This document shows, one piece after another, positions 17,387 through 25,295 of a stretch of DNA of 64,000 nucleotides. Numbering within the stretch: position 1 is the first letter of the stretch; each line of letters begins with the position of its first letter. The position numbers were made by a program, and so were the translations under genes. Source of the DNA: Rufibacter radiotolerans (GTDB lineage: Bacteria; Bacteroidota; Bacteroidia; Cytophagales; Hymenobacteraceae); contig NZ_CP010777.1 in NCBI RefSeq assembly GCF_001078055.1, forward strand, positions 2,130,408 to 2,194,407. The letters run 5' to 3'. The notes under the pieces were generated by a model. It was not told the DNA's origin and made no database searches. It saw nothing but the letters and a program-made list of their open reading frames with translations.

Positions 17387-17394
17387 CAAAAATA
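17387..17394 (-). promoter_or_regulatory. Putative -7 promoter box of the nucleoside transporter
   Basis: Minus strand reads TATTTTTG, matching TAnnTTTG, 17 bp before the ATG at 17370. It implies a very short leader and argues against the upstream ATG at 17400. No clear -33 box. Confidence 0.4.
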
Positions 17395-17411
17395 AGCCAA
17401 ATTATGGTCAT

Positions 17412-17446
17412 AAAAAAAAGTCTTGAGCCAGGCCCAAGACTTTTTC
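17412..17446 (-). terminator. Terminator after the bifunctional nuclease gene
   Basis: AAAAAGTCTTG (17415-17425) and CAAGACTTTTT (17435-17445) form an 11-bp stem with the T-run included; on the minus strand it lies 20 bp after the stop of the 17466-18083 gene. Confidence 0.8.
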
Positions 17447-17465
17447 TTTGTATGCTTTAAAAAGG

Positions 17466-18083
17466 CTAATTCCGTTTGTTCAATTCATCCCGGATCTTGG
17501 CCGCTCTTTCATAATCTTCTTTCTCCAGCGCCTCATTCAGCATCTTATTAAGCTCTTCCACAGAAACCTCTGTAATGTTGCTCTTGCCGGCAGATGGGGT
17601 AGACGCGCTGGGCGTGGAAGTGGATGAGGTAGGGATTTCGTCGGTTTCCTCTTCCTCCTCCTCCTCGTCCATGTCGCTCAGGATAATGCCTGCCTCAGAT
17701 AGAACGGATTCAACGGTATAGATAGGAACCCCAAAACGCAGGCCAATGGCAATGGCATCTGAGGGGCGGGCATCCAGCTCAAACTCCTTCTCGCCATCAG
17801 TGCAGACAATCTTGGAGAAAAACACGCCTTCTTTCAGGTCTGAGATCATAATCTCTTGCACGCTTACGTCCATTTGCTGGGCAAAAGACTTAAAAAGGTC
17901 ATGGGTCAGCGGCCGGGTAGGATTAATCTTCTCAATCTGAATGGCAATGGATTGTGCCTCAAACATCCCAATAATGATGGGCAAACGCCGGGTACCGTCC
18001 TTCTCCCCTAATACCAGGGCAAAAGAACCGGACTGCGACTGGCTTGATGACAAACCCAAAATCTCTAGCTCAATTTTCTTCAC
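17466..18083 (-). CDS. Bifunctional nuclease family protein (DUF151) with UVR motif
   Basis: A 205-residue protein. The N-terminal BFN/DUF151 domain (about 1-135) has LPIIIGMFEAQSIAI and the signature DARPSDAIAIGLR (about 103-115). A low-complexity acidic then Ser/Thr/Pro linker follows (about 138-165), ending in a UvrB/UvrC-like motif (about 170-205, LNEALEKEDYERAAKIRDEL). The combination is common in Bacteroidota. Members have been reported as DNase/RNase. It starts 18 bp after etfA and is probably part of the etf transcript; the functional link is unclear. Confidence 0.9.
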   Translation of the reverse strand: MKKIELEILGLSSSQSQSGSFALVLGEKDGTRRLPIIIGMFEAQSIAIQIEKINPTRPLTHDLFKSFAQQMDVSVQEIMISDLKEGVFFSKIVCTDGEKEFELDARPSDAIAIGLRFGVPIYTVESVLSEAGIILSDMDEEEEEEETDEIPTSSTSTPSASTPSAGKSNITEVSVEELNKMLNEALEKEDYERAAKIRDELNKRN

Positions 18084-18101
18084 AGTTTCTCTCGTCTTTG
18101 T

Positions 18102-19070
18102 CTATAAAGCTTTGGCAGCTTCTATCAATTTAGGAACAATCTCCAGGGCATCTCCTACAATACCGTAATCTGCGGCTTTAAAGAAGGGTGCTTCCGGATC
18201 TTTATTGATAACGACAATTACTTTAGAAGAGTTAACCCCTGCCAGGTGCTGGATGGCCCCAGAGATACCCACGGCAATGTATAAATTAGGGCTAACGGTG
18301 ATACCGGTCTGGCCAACGTGCTCATGGTGAGGTCTCCAGCCCACGTCTGCCACCGGTTTGGAGCAGGCGGTGGCGGCACCTAAAGTTTTAGCTAATTCTT
18401 CAATCAAATGCCAGTTTTCAGGCCCTTTCAGGCCTCTTCCGCCTGAAACTACCACTTCGGCCTCGGTTAACAGGATGTCTCCGGACTGTTTAATGGTTTC
18501 TTTGGGGGCGGCCACGAAGTCTGCGTCAGAAAGGTCAGCCGAGAAATTCTCTACCGTGGCGGTGGCCCCGGCAGTGGTGTCAAATTCCAGCGCGTTTTTC
18601 TTTACCGCAATTATTTTTTTGTCTGAAGTCAGTTCTACCTCAGAGAACGCCTTCCCGGAGAATACCCCGCGGCGTACGGTAAAGGTAGATCCGTTGATCT
18701 GGGGCAGAGACACCACATTGGTAGCCAGGCTGGCGATTAGTTTAACGGCCAGGCGGCTGCCAATGGCGGCGCCGATGTTGGAGTTAGACAGCACAATCAC
18801 GCTGGAGTTTTCCTGCTCGGCGGCTTTGGCAATCACTTTCACATAGGCCGCGCCCACAAAATCATGAAGACGCTTGTCATTGTCTAACAACACTTTAGTA
18901 ATCCCCTGCTCACCCAGGCCTTTAAGGGCATCTGGCTGCACATCACCAATGGCAACGGCCGTGGCCGTGGTACCCAGGTCAGCGGCTACTTTGCTCCCGT
19001 ACGAAGCGGCTTCCAAAGAAGACTTTTTCACTTCGCCGTTCGCGCATTCTATTACAACTAATACGGACAT
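18102..19070 (-). CDS. etfA: Electron transfer flavoprotein subunit alpha
   Basis: 322 residues (FixB/EtfA). The C-terminal FAD domain carries [39 protein letters not shown] and [16 protein letters not shown], which contact FAD. It accepts electrons from acyl-CoA dehydrogenases and passes them to ETF:quinone oxidoreductase. Two bases separate it from etfB upstream. No dehydrogenase gene is adjacent, as is usual for Bacteroidota etf pairs. Confidence 0.97.
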   Translation of the reverse strand: MSVLVVIECANGEVKKSSLEAASYGSKVAADLGTTATAVAIGDVQPDALKGLGEQGITKVLLDNDKRLHDFVGAAYVKVIAKAAEQENSSVIVLSNSNIGAAIGSRLAVKLIASLATNVVSLPQINGSTFTVRRGVFSGKAFSEVELTSDKKIIAVKKNALEFDTTAGATATVENFSADLSDADFVAAPKETIKQSGDILLTEAEVVVSGGRGLKGPENWHLIEELAKTLGAATACSKPVADVGWRPHHEHVGQTGITVSPNLYIAVGISGAIQHLAGVNSSKVIVVINKDPEAPFFKAADYGIVGDALEIVPKLIEAAKAL

Positions 19071-19072
19071 GC

Positions 19073-19810
19073 TTATAGAACTTTAGCTTCGTTACGTAAT
19101 AATTTAATCAGCTCACCGGCATTCTCGGCAGGAATCATCTTCACGCCAGACTTGGCCGGCGGAAGTTCATACTTCTGCACGCTGGTTTTGGCTTCCTGGC
19201 CCACCGGCTCCACTACCTGCAAAGGCTTGGTGCGAGCGGTCATGATGCCGCGCATGTTAGGGATGCGGGGCTCAGACATAGGCTGCTGGGCACTGGCCAC
19301 CAAGGGCAGCGCCACTTCTATGATTTCCTTTCCGCCTTCAATCTCGCGCTCCAGGGTGGCGGTAGAACCGTTCACGTCCAGCTTCATGGCCGGCGCAATG
19401 GTGGGAATTCCCATCAGTTCGCCCACCATGCCATGTACCTGGAAACCGTTGTAGTCAATGGACTCGCGGCCCATTAAAATAAGGTCATACCCGCCTTCTT
19501 TAGCGTAGTGCGCAATCTGCTGCGCCACCAAAAAGGCATCGGTGGGTTTAATATTTACTCGTATGGCATCATCGGCGCCAATGGCCAACGCTTTTCTGAT
19601 GTTTGGCTCCGTATCTGCCTCCCCTACATTCAACACCGTCACCGTTCCACCCTGGGCTTCTTTGAGCTCAATGGCGCGGGTCAAGGCATACTCGTCATAC
19701 GGATTTATCACAAACTGTACCCCGGCCGTGTTAAACGATTTACCGTCAGGGGTAAAGGTTATTTTAGTGGTGGTATCAGGAACGTTGCTAATGCAAACTA
19801 AGATCTTCAT
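19073..19810 (-). CDS. etfB: Electron transfer flavoprotein subunit beta
   Basis: 245 residues (FixA/EtfB) with MKILVCISNVPDTTTKI at the N-terminus, VINPYDEYALTRAIELKE and the family signature VALPLVASAQQPMSEPRIP (about 166-184). First gene of the leftward etfB-etfA-DUF151 unit, divergent from the TPR gene. Confidence 0.97.
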   Translation of the reverse strand: MKILVCISNVPDTTTKITFTPDGKSFNTAGVQFVINPYDEYALTRAIELKEAQGGTVTVLNVGEADTEPNIRKALAIGADDAIRVNIKPTDAFLVAQQIAHYAKEGGYDLILMGRESIDYNGFQVHGMVGELMGIPTIAPAMKLDVNGSTATLEREIEGGKEIIEVALPLVASAQQPMSEPRIPNMRGIMTARTKPLQVVEPVGQEAKTSVQKYELPPAKSGVKMIPAENAGELIKLLRNEAKVL

Positions 19811-19836
19811 TTGACTTAGGGTTAGCGGATTTAAGT

Positions 19837-19844
19837 TAATTTTG
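19837..19844 (+). promoter_or_regulatory. Putative -7 promoter box of the TPR gene
   Basis: TAATTTTG fits TAnnTTTG. A TTTG (19810-19813) lies 23 bases upstream, at the long end of accepted -33/-7 spacing. Leader of about 20-25 nt to the ATG at 19872. Confidence 0.5.
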
Positions 19845-19871
19845 TGGGCAATTTAAAGAATAATTCATCAA

Positions 19872-20210
19872 ATGGAAACGACTAACAGCAGATTGACGCA
19901 ACTCCTGGCCTTCTATGAGCAGGATCCTACAGATCCGTTCACCATATACGCCATAGCCACGGAATACCGCCCTAACAACGTTGAGAAAGCCCGTTTTTTT
20001 TACGAGAAACTGTTAGCCGAACATCCTGAGTATGTAGGTACTTATTACCACGCGGCCAGCCTCTACCTGCAGTTAGAGGAACCGGAACTCGCCAAGCAAG
20101 CTTACCACAAAGGCATGCAGGTAAGCCGGCAACAAGGCCAGCTCCACGCCTTTTCTGAGTTGCAGCAAGCCTACAACCAGATGATGGGTTTAGACTACGA
20201 AGATGACTAA
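19872..20210 (+). CDS. Small tetratricopeptide-repeat protein
   Basis: A 112-residue soluble protein made of helical pairs resembling two to three TPRs (EYRPNNVEKARFFYEKLLAEHPEYVGTYY split across about 28-58, then AKQAYHKGMQVSRQQ at about 79-93). No signal peptide. Probably a protein-interaction adaptor of unknown partner. Common as a short ORF beside etfB in relatives, which I state from general familiarity only. Confidence 0.75.
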   Translation: METTNSRLTQLLAFYEQDPTDPFTIYAIATEYRPNNVEKARFFYEKLLAEHPEYVGTYYHAASLYLQLEEPELAKQAYHKGMQVSRQQGQLHAFSELQQAYNQMMGLDYEDD

Positions 20211-20238
20211 AATTTAGTTGGCATGCATACTACTTTGG

Positions 20239-20280
20239 CTGTTTTTTGCCTGTTTCATGCAAAACGGGCTTAAAATGGCT
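20239..20280. repeat. Dispersed palindromic repeat, degenerate copy
   Basis: GCTGTTTTTTGCCTGTTT and AAAACGGGCTTAAAATGGC around CATGC: recognisable but with several mismatches. Lies between convergent TPR and metalloregulator genes. Confidence 0.55.
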
Positions 20281-20419
20281 TTAGATAGCTTTTTAAGGAG
20301 GGGTATTTTTTGACGGACCTGGTGCCTTTCAAGGTTTTGCCTCTGAGACGGCTTCCATTTAGATAAGTATGCGTGACTGAAATAAGCCAACCAGAAGCAA
20401 AAGACAGAAGGATTGTCAC

Positions 20420-21076
20420 TTACAGCTTCTGCACTTGTAACTTCTCGCACACTGTCTGGCTAAGGGATTGAGCGGTATGACCCAGGTATTTAACGACCAT
20501 ACTGCCGTCAAAGGCTTCCACAGACACAATCTCCAGGTTCACGCCCAGGCTCAGCTGTTTGCTGTTCAGGTATTTGAGAAACTCCGTGGAGGAATTGGCC
20601 AGGGCCTCTAACCGTACCTGCTCTCCTGCCTGACAGGTGCTCAGCTTAAGTAGCGGCTTGCGGTCCACTTGCCCGTTTTTATCTGGGATAGGCGAGCCAT
20701 GGGGATCTACCGTAGGGTGCCCCATCAAGTCATCCATTTTGTCAAAGAAGGCCCAGGAGGTAATGTGCTCCACCTGCTCGGCGATCTCATGCACTTCTTC
20801 CCAGCCAAAACCCATTTTCTCCACCAGGTACATTTCGGTGAGCCGATGTTTCCGGATAATGAGGGCGGCCTCTTTGCGGCCTTTGGCGGTTAAGACCAAC
20901 GGGCGGTATTTCTCATAGACCACCAAGTCTTTGGCATGCAGCTTTTTCACCATGCTGTTCACCGTAGGGGTACTCACCTCCAGCAAGATGCCCAAATCAG
21001 AGATATTCACCTCACTGGCCTCGTTGGCCAGGGTGAACAGGGCTTTCAGATAATTTTCCTCGGTGTGGGTGACCAT
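20420..21076 (-). CDS. DtxR/MntR family metal-dependent transcriptional regulator
   Basis: About 218 residues from the ATG at 21076 (the frame is open to 21109, but homologous DtxR proteins begin with the EENYLKALFTLA segment). Winged HTH about 8-65 (ISDLGILLEVSTPTVNSMVKKL), dimerisation/metal region with HRLTEMYLVEKMG, EEVHEIAEQVEH and GHPTVDPHGSPIPD, and a C-terminal FeoA/SH3-like domain. It senses Fe2+ or Mn2+ and represses uptake genes. A -7 box (21097-21104) and a palindrome (21125-21144) upstream suggest autoregulation and control of the divergent TonB receptor. Confidence 0.93.
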   Translation of the reverse strand: MVTHTEENYLKALFTLANEASEVNISDLGILLEVSTPTVNSMVKKLHAKDLVVYEKYRPLVLTAKGRKEAALIIRKHRLTEMYLVEKMGFGWEEVHEIAEQVEHITSWAFFDKMDDLMGHPTVDPHGSPIPDKNGQVDRKPLLKLSTCQAGEQVRLEALANSSTEFLKYLNSKQLSLGVNLEIVSVEAFDGSMVVKYLGHTAQSLSQTVCEKLQVQKL

Positions 21077-21096
21077 TAGCGGTGACGGATTAAAAA

Positions 21097-21104
21097 CAAA
21101 TATA
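21097..21104 (-). promoter_or_regulatory. Putative -7 promoter box of the metalloregulator
   Basis: Minus strand reads TATATTTG, an exact TAnnTTTG. The expected -33 region falls on the operator-like palindrome 21125-21144, so occupancy there would block transcription. Confidence 0.5.
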
Positions 21105-21124
21105 TACAATCCCGTTTAAAAATA

Positions 21125-21144
21125 AAGTTAGAGTATTCTAACTT
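21125..21144. promoter_or_regulatory. Putative DtxR-family operator between regulator and TonB receptor
   Basis: AAGTTAGA and TCTAACTT form a perfect 8-bp inverted repeat with a 4-base spacer (GTAT). The TTAG...CTAA halves resemble the TTAGG...CCTAA of DtxR/IdeR boxes. It is the only strong palindrome in this divergent gap. Confidence 0.65.
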
Positions 21145-21195
21145 ATTAGTTTCATAGCTCGTACTTATTCTACAACTTTGGATTTGCGTATGGCT

Positions 21196-23466
21196 ATGAA
21201 ATATTTACTTCTCCTTTTTATCTCTTCCTCCGTTTTTGCACAAACTGCTAACCTGTCCGGGACCATCACCCACCAGGGCCAACCAATCGCTTTTGCCACC
21301 GTGGCCCTCCAGGGAACTTCCTTGGGTTCTTCCTCTAATGACAAAGGCTTTTATCAAATCCAGAATATCCCCGAAGGGAAATACCAGGTAACGGTGTCAG
21401 CCCTTGGTTATGTCTCTCAACAAAGATCCGTAACTCTGAAAAGTGGGGAGAAGGTGGAAATGCATTTCCAGTTGAGGGAAGCCACCGCGGCTTTAAAAGA
21501 AGTGGTCATTTCCGGCACCATGAAAGAAGTCACCAAATTGGAGAGCCCGGTGCCAGTAGAAGTGTATACCGCTAAGTTCTTCCAGGCAAACCCCGCCCCT
21601 TCCTTATTTGAGTCTATGCAGCACGTGAATGGGGTCCGGCCGCAGCTTAATTGCAACGTCTGTAACACCGGCGACATCCATATTAACGGCTTAGAAGGAC
21701 CCTACACCATGGTGCTGCTGGACGGTATGCCCATAGTGAGCGGGCTCTCCACGGTATATGGGTTGACAGGTATTCCGCAGGCACTATTGCAACGGGTGGA
21801 AGTAGTAAAAGGCCCCGCCTCTACGCTCTATGGCTCAGAGGCCGTGGGAGGCCTGATCAACATCATCACCAAAAAGCCCGAAACCGCCCCTCTATTCTCG
21901 GCAGACGTGTTCACCACCACCTGGGGTGAAGTGAACGCCGATTTGGGTCTGAAGACGAAAGTGGGTCAAAAAGCGAACTCCTTGCTGGGCGTCAGTTATT
22001 TCAACTACCAGAATCCCATTGACAACAACAAAGACGGTTTCACCGATGTGACCTTGCAGCACCGCATTTCATTATTCAACAAATGGACCTTTAACAGGAA
22101 AGAAGACCGGACCTTCTCGGTGGCAGGGCGTTACGTGTATGAAGACCGGTGGGGCGGACAAATGAACTGGACCCCGGCCTTTAGAGGAGGCGACAGCATT
22201 TACGGGGAGAGTATTTACACCAAGCGCTGGGAACTGTTCGGGGTGTACCAGTTGCCGGTGAAAGAGACAATTAATTTCCAGTTCAGCACCAACGGGCATG
22301 ACCAGAATTCGGTGTACGGGCAGACTGTTTTCCTGGCCAGCCAGTACATTGGGTTCGGGCAACTGACCTGGCAAAAATCGCTGGGCGCCCGGCATGATCT
22401 GCTGGCCGGTTCTGCCCTGCGGTATACGTATTATGATGACAATACCCCCGCCACTGCCAAACCAGGGGTAACTCCAGAAAACCAGCCCACCCATACCCTC
22501 TTGCCCGGTGTTTTCCTGCAGGATGAAGTGGCCCTGAACGACCAGAACAAGGTGTTGTTGGGGCTGCGGTATGACTACAATTCCCGGCATGGCTCTATCT
22601 TCACCCCGCGCCTGAACTACAAATGGACCTCTGCAGACCGTCTGCACACGCTTCGCCTTAGCGCCGGCAACGGCTACCGGGTGGCCCACGTGTTCACCGA
22701 AGACCACGCGGCCCTCACTGGCGCCCGCGAGGTGGTTTTTGAGCAGGAGCTTCGGCCCGAGACCTCCTGGAACGTGAACCTCAATTACGTGCGGGAGATC
22801 TACACCTCCAAGGATAATTTCATAGCCCTGGATGGCAGCATTTTCTATACCCGCTTCAATAACCGCATCTTGCCCGATTATGATACCAACCCCAACCAGA
22901 TCATTTACCGCAACCTGGCCGGCACCGCCGTCTCCAAAGGCATCTCCCTTAACCTGGACATGACCTGGACAAACGGGTTGAAAATACTGGCCGGTGGTAC
23001 GGTGATGGAGGTGTATAAAAAGGAGAACGGCGAAAAAACCAGGCAACTCCTCACGGAGAAAGTATCTGGGGTCTGGAACATTGGCTATGCCTTCGGGAAA
23101 TCTGGGTTTTCAATAGATTATACGGGTAATGTGTACGGCCCCATGGCGCTACCGCTCTTAAGCCCACTTGATGACCGGGCGGCCATCTCTCCCTGGTGGA
23201 GCATACAGAACCTGCAGCTTACCAAGCGCTATAAAAGCGGCTGGGAATTTTATGGTGGGGTGAAAAACCTGCTCAACTACACCCCGCCGGCCAACAGCAT
23301 TGCCCGCGCCTTTGACCCCTTTGACAAGAAAGTGAAATTCAATGCCCAGGGACAGGCCATGGCCACCCCTGATAACCCTCAGGCCCTTACCTTTGACCCC
23401 ACCTACGTCTTTGCGCCTAACCAAGGCATCAGAGGGTTTCTAGGCCTGAGGTATACTTTCCAGTAA
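21196..23466 (+). CDS. TonB-dependent receptor, probably metal-responsive
   Basis: About 756 residues. I chose the ATG at 21196 because a signal peptide starts there (KYLLLLFISSSVFA); in-frame ATGs also occur at 21178 and 21190. A carboxypeptidase-like domain (about 18-96) precedes the plug (VNGVRPQLNCNVC, HINGLEGPYTMVLLDGMPI, VEVVKGPASTLYGSEAVGGL) and a beta-barrel ending FLGLRYTFQ. The plug has a Cys-x2-Cys pair at about 153/156 in the pore-facing segment. Divergent from a DtxR-family regulator with a shared operator-like site, so it probably imports iron, manganese or a metal chelate; the exact substrate is unknown. Confidence 0.9.
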   Translation: MKYLLLLFISSSVFAQTANLSGTITHQGQPIAFATVALQGTSLGSSSNDKGFYQIQNIPEGKYQVTVSALGYVSQQRSVTLKSGEKVEMHFQLREATAALKEVVISGTMKEVTKLESPVPVEVYTAKFFQANPAPSLFESMQHVNGVRPQLNCNVCNTGDIHINGLEGPYTMVLLDGMPIVSGLSTVYGLTGIPQALLQRVEVVKGPASTLYGSEAVGGLINIITKKPETAPLFSADVFTTTWGEVNADLGLKTKVGQKANSLLGVSYFNYQNPIDNNKDGFTDVTLQHRISLFNKWTFNRKEDRTFSVAGRYVYEDRWGGQMNWTPAFRGGDSIYGESIYTKRWELFGVYQLPVKETINFQFSTNGHDQNSVYGQTVFLASQYIGFGQLTWQKSLGARHDLLAGSALRYTYYDDNTPATAKPGVTPENQPTHTLLPGVFLQDEVALNDQNKVLLGLRYDYNSRHGSIFTPRLNYKWTSADRLHTLRLSAGNGYRVAHVFTEDHAALTGAREVVFEQELRPETSWNVNLNYVREIYTSKDNFIALDGSIFYTRFNNRILPDYDTNPNQIIYRNLAGTAVSKGISLNLDMTWTNGLKILAGGTVMEVYKKENGEKTRQLLTEKVSGVWNIGYAFGKSGFSIDYTGNVYGPMALPLLSPLDDRAAISPWWSIQNLQLTKRYKSGWEFYGGVKNLLNYTPPANSIARAFDPFDKKVKFNAQGQAMATPDNPQALTFDPTYVFAPNQGIRGFLGLRYTFQ

Positions 23467-23645
23467 AAGCCACCTACTGGAAACGGCAAATTTTACCCGT
23501 ATCTTTCGGGCCTGAAGTGAACGTCAATTTCTTTTGCAGCCTAATGCAGCGGTTAAGAAGTTTGGTTCTTCAGGTTTACAGCTGCCTTTTCCAAAGCTTC
23601 GTCTACTGGTTTAAAGGTAAGCCTATGCACAGGTATTGAAATAAT

Positions 23646-24443
23646 ATGAAGGAATATTCCCCTGAAATAAGGACTGTAAATGTAACCCGGTACGTCACGC
23701 CGCTGCGCGAAGGGGGCTCTTTGCCCGCCATTGTAGAGGCCGACGATGATTTCCTGTACGTGCTCAAATTCAGGGGCGCAGGCCAGGGAATAAAAGCCCT
23801 CATAGCCGAACTGATTGCCGGGGAATTGGCCCGGGCGCTTGGTTTACGCGTACCGGAGATCGTATTCGCCCACTTATCTGAAGCCTTTGGGCGCACCGAG
23901 CCAGACGAGGAGATCCAGGATTTGTTGCGGTTTAGCGAAGGCCTGAACCTGGGGCTGCATTTCCTGTCCGGTGCCATTACCTTTGATGCCCTGGTGACCA
24001 CGGTAGACCCTACCTTAGCCTCGCAGATTGTGTGGCTGGACTGCCTGATCACCAACGTGGACCGTACCGCCCGCAACACCAACATGCTCATGTGGCACAA
24101 GGAACTGTGGCTCATTGACCACGGCGCCGCCTTTTATTTCCACCATAACTGGCCCAACATTGAGGAGCAGGCCAAGCGGCCGTTTCTACAGATCAAAGAC
24201 CACGTGTTGCTGCCTAAGGCCAGCGAACTGGAAGCCGTAGACGCCGCCTATAAGAAAATCCTCGCCCCGGAATTGCTCCACCAGATTGTGGCCCTTATCC
24301 CAGACGACTGGCTGGTGCACGACTCCCCTTTTGCTACCGCTCAGGAACACCGCCAGGCTTACGTTCAGTTTTTAGAGACGCGCCTGACCCACTCAGAAGT
24401 TTTTGTCAAAGAAGCACAGCATGCAAGAAAAGGACTTGTTTGA
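23646..24443 (+). CDS. HipA-like kinase domain protein
   Basis: A 265-residue stand-alone kinase-fold protein. Kinase-like landmarks are Lys41 in FLYVLKFRG (ATP-binding Lys), Asp139 and Asn144 in NVDRTARNTNML (catalytic loop) and Asp158 in LIDHG (metal-binding). It matches the small HipA-like kinase family rather than full-length HipA toxins, and no HipB-like antitoxin is adjacent. Its 3' end overlaps the downstream DUF3037 gene by 23 bp, indicating translational coupling. Function unknown; the conserved catalytic residues suggest an active phosphotransferase. Confidence 0.85.
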   Translation: MKEYSPEIRTVNVTRYVTPLREGGSLPAIVEADDDFLYVLKFRGAGQGIKALIAELIAGELARALGLRVPEIVFAHLSEAFGRTEPDEEIQDLLRFSEGLNLGLHFLSGAITFDALVTTVDPTLASQIVWLDCLITNVDRTARNTNMLMWHKELWLIDHGAAFYFHHNWPNIEEQAKRPFLQIKDHVLLPKASELEAVDAAYKKILAPELLHQIVALIPDDWLVHDSPFATAQEHRQAYVQFLETRLTHSEVFVKEAQHARKGLV

Positions 24444-24804
24444 GTACGCCGTTTTACGGGTGGTACCAAGGGTTGAACGGGAGGAGTTCATGAACGTAGG
24501 TGTTGTGCTGTTTTGCGCGGCGCAGGGTTTTCTGCAGGTGAGAATCACCCTGAACGAAGACCGCCTCAAAGCTTTCTCCGCTGATCTGGATTGTGGCGAA
24601 GTGCGTAAACGCCTCAAGGCATTTGAACAAATCTGCGCCGGCCGCAAAGAGGGTGGCACCATTGGCCAGTTCGCCATTGCCTCCCGGTTCCGGTGGCTCA
24701 CCTCTACTCGCAGCACCATACTGCAGATTTCAGCCGTGCACCCCGGGCTCACCGCAAATGCCGCAGAAACTTTAGAGCACCTGCACACCCAGCTGGTGCT
24801 GTAA
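24421..24804 (+). CDS. DUF3037 domain-containing protein
   Basis: 127 residues from the ATG at 24421 (an ATG at 24403 is possible). DLFEYAVLRVVPRVEREEFMNVGV and DFxxRF-like FRWLTSTRSTILQ are DUF3037 features. No signal peptide or membrane segment. It overlaps the HipA-like kinase gene; the two families are commonly encoded side by side, so the products probably act together. DUF3037 could be a substrate, inhibitor or partner of the kinase (inference). Confidence 0.85.
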   Translation: MQEKDLFEYAVLRVVPRVEREEFMNVGVVLFCAAQGFLQVRITLNEDRLKAFSADLDCGEVRKRLKAFEQICAGRKEGGTIGQFAIASRFRWLTSTRSTILQISAVHPGLTANAAETLEHLHTQLVL

Positions 24805-24847
24805 CAGTTTTTGCCAAATTCTATGAGAAGCGTGCCTCAAGCCATAG

Positions 24848-24887
24848 CTGTTTTAAGCCTGTTTTACAGAAAACAGGCCTAAAACAG
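24848..24887. repeat. Dispersed palindromic repeat, one mismatch
   Basis: CTGTTTTAAGCCTGTTTT (24848-24865) and AAAACAGGCCTAAAACAG (24870-24887) pair except at one position; loop ACAG. After the DUF3037 gene. Confidence 0.85.
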
Positions 24888-24929
24888 GACCTTGTATAAG
24901 TGTGAATGGCTTTTTTATTAAACAAAAGG

Positions 24930-24937
24930 TAGCTTTG
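24930..24937 (+). promoter_or_regulatory. Putative -7 promoter box of the PhnA-domain gene
   Basis: TAGCTTTG matches TAnnTTTG, 37 bp before the ATG at 24974; it argues against the earlier in-frame ATG at 24905. No clear -33 box. Confidence 0.45.
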
Positions 24938-24973
24938 GCGAAAACCAATTTCCTTACCCCAGATATTCCAACC

Positions 24974-25183
24974 ATGGAAGTAAAAGATAGCAACGGCACC
25001 CTCCTGCAGGAAGGAGATTCAGTAACCGTCATCAAAGATTTAAAAGTAAAAGGTTCTTCTACCGTGATCAAGAGAGGCACCATTGTCAAGAAAATCCGCC
25101 TGACAGAGGATGAGGGGGAAATTGAGGGAAAGGTGGAGAAGACGACCATGGTATTGAAGACCATGTTTTTGAAGAAAGTGTAG
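24974..25183 (+). CDS. PhnA-domain (YjdM-like) protein
   Basis: A 69-residue protein comprising only the C-terminal PhnA domain: VKDSNGTLLQEGDSVTVIKD, LKVKGSSTVIKRGTIVKKIRL and a final VLKTMFLKKV. The N-terminal zinc ribbon of E. coli YjdM is absent, and the frame upstream of this ATG encodes nothing resembling it. Despite the old name alkylphosphonate-utilisation protein, the family has no established role in phosphonate metabolism. No phn genes are nearby. Confidence 0.85.
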   Translation: MEVKDSNGTLLQEGDSVTVIKDLKVKGSSTVIKRGTIVKKIRLTEDEGEIEGKVEKTTMVLKTMFLKKV

Positions 25184-25206
25184 ATATTTAAATCATAGGA
25201 GCGCTA

Positions 25207-25272
25207 AAAGAGAAGTCTCCCGTTTTGGGCCTGTTTTTTAGAAAACAGGCCCAAAACGGGAGACTTCTCTTT
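25207..25272. repeat. Dispersed palindromic repeat, perfect 31-bp arms
   Basis: The longest copy: arms 25207-25237 and 25242-25272 are exact complements around loop TTAG. Inner core CGTTTTGGGCCTGTTTT; outer part AGAGAAGTCTCC is found in no other copy. Located between convergent PhnA-domain and beta-barrel genes. Confidence 0.95.
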
Positions 25273-25295
25273 ATGGGTTTATTCTCAACAGAACC

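Noticed and set aside
20214..20450. 78-codon minus-strand frame before the metalloregulator stop
   Set aside because: It runs through a degenerate palindromic repeat and overlaps the regulator's 3' end; it has no protein-like features.
22072..23046. 324-codon open frame on the minus strand inside the TonB receptor gene
   Set aside because: Antisense shadow of a strongly supported receptor gene; its translation has no recognisable domain and reflects third-position composition.
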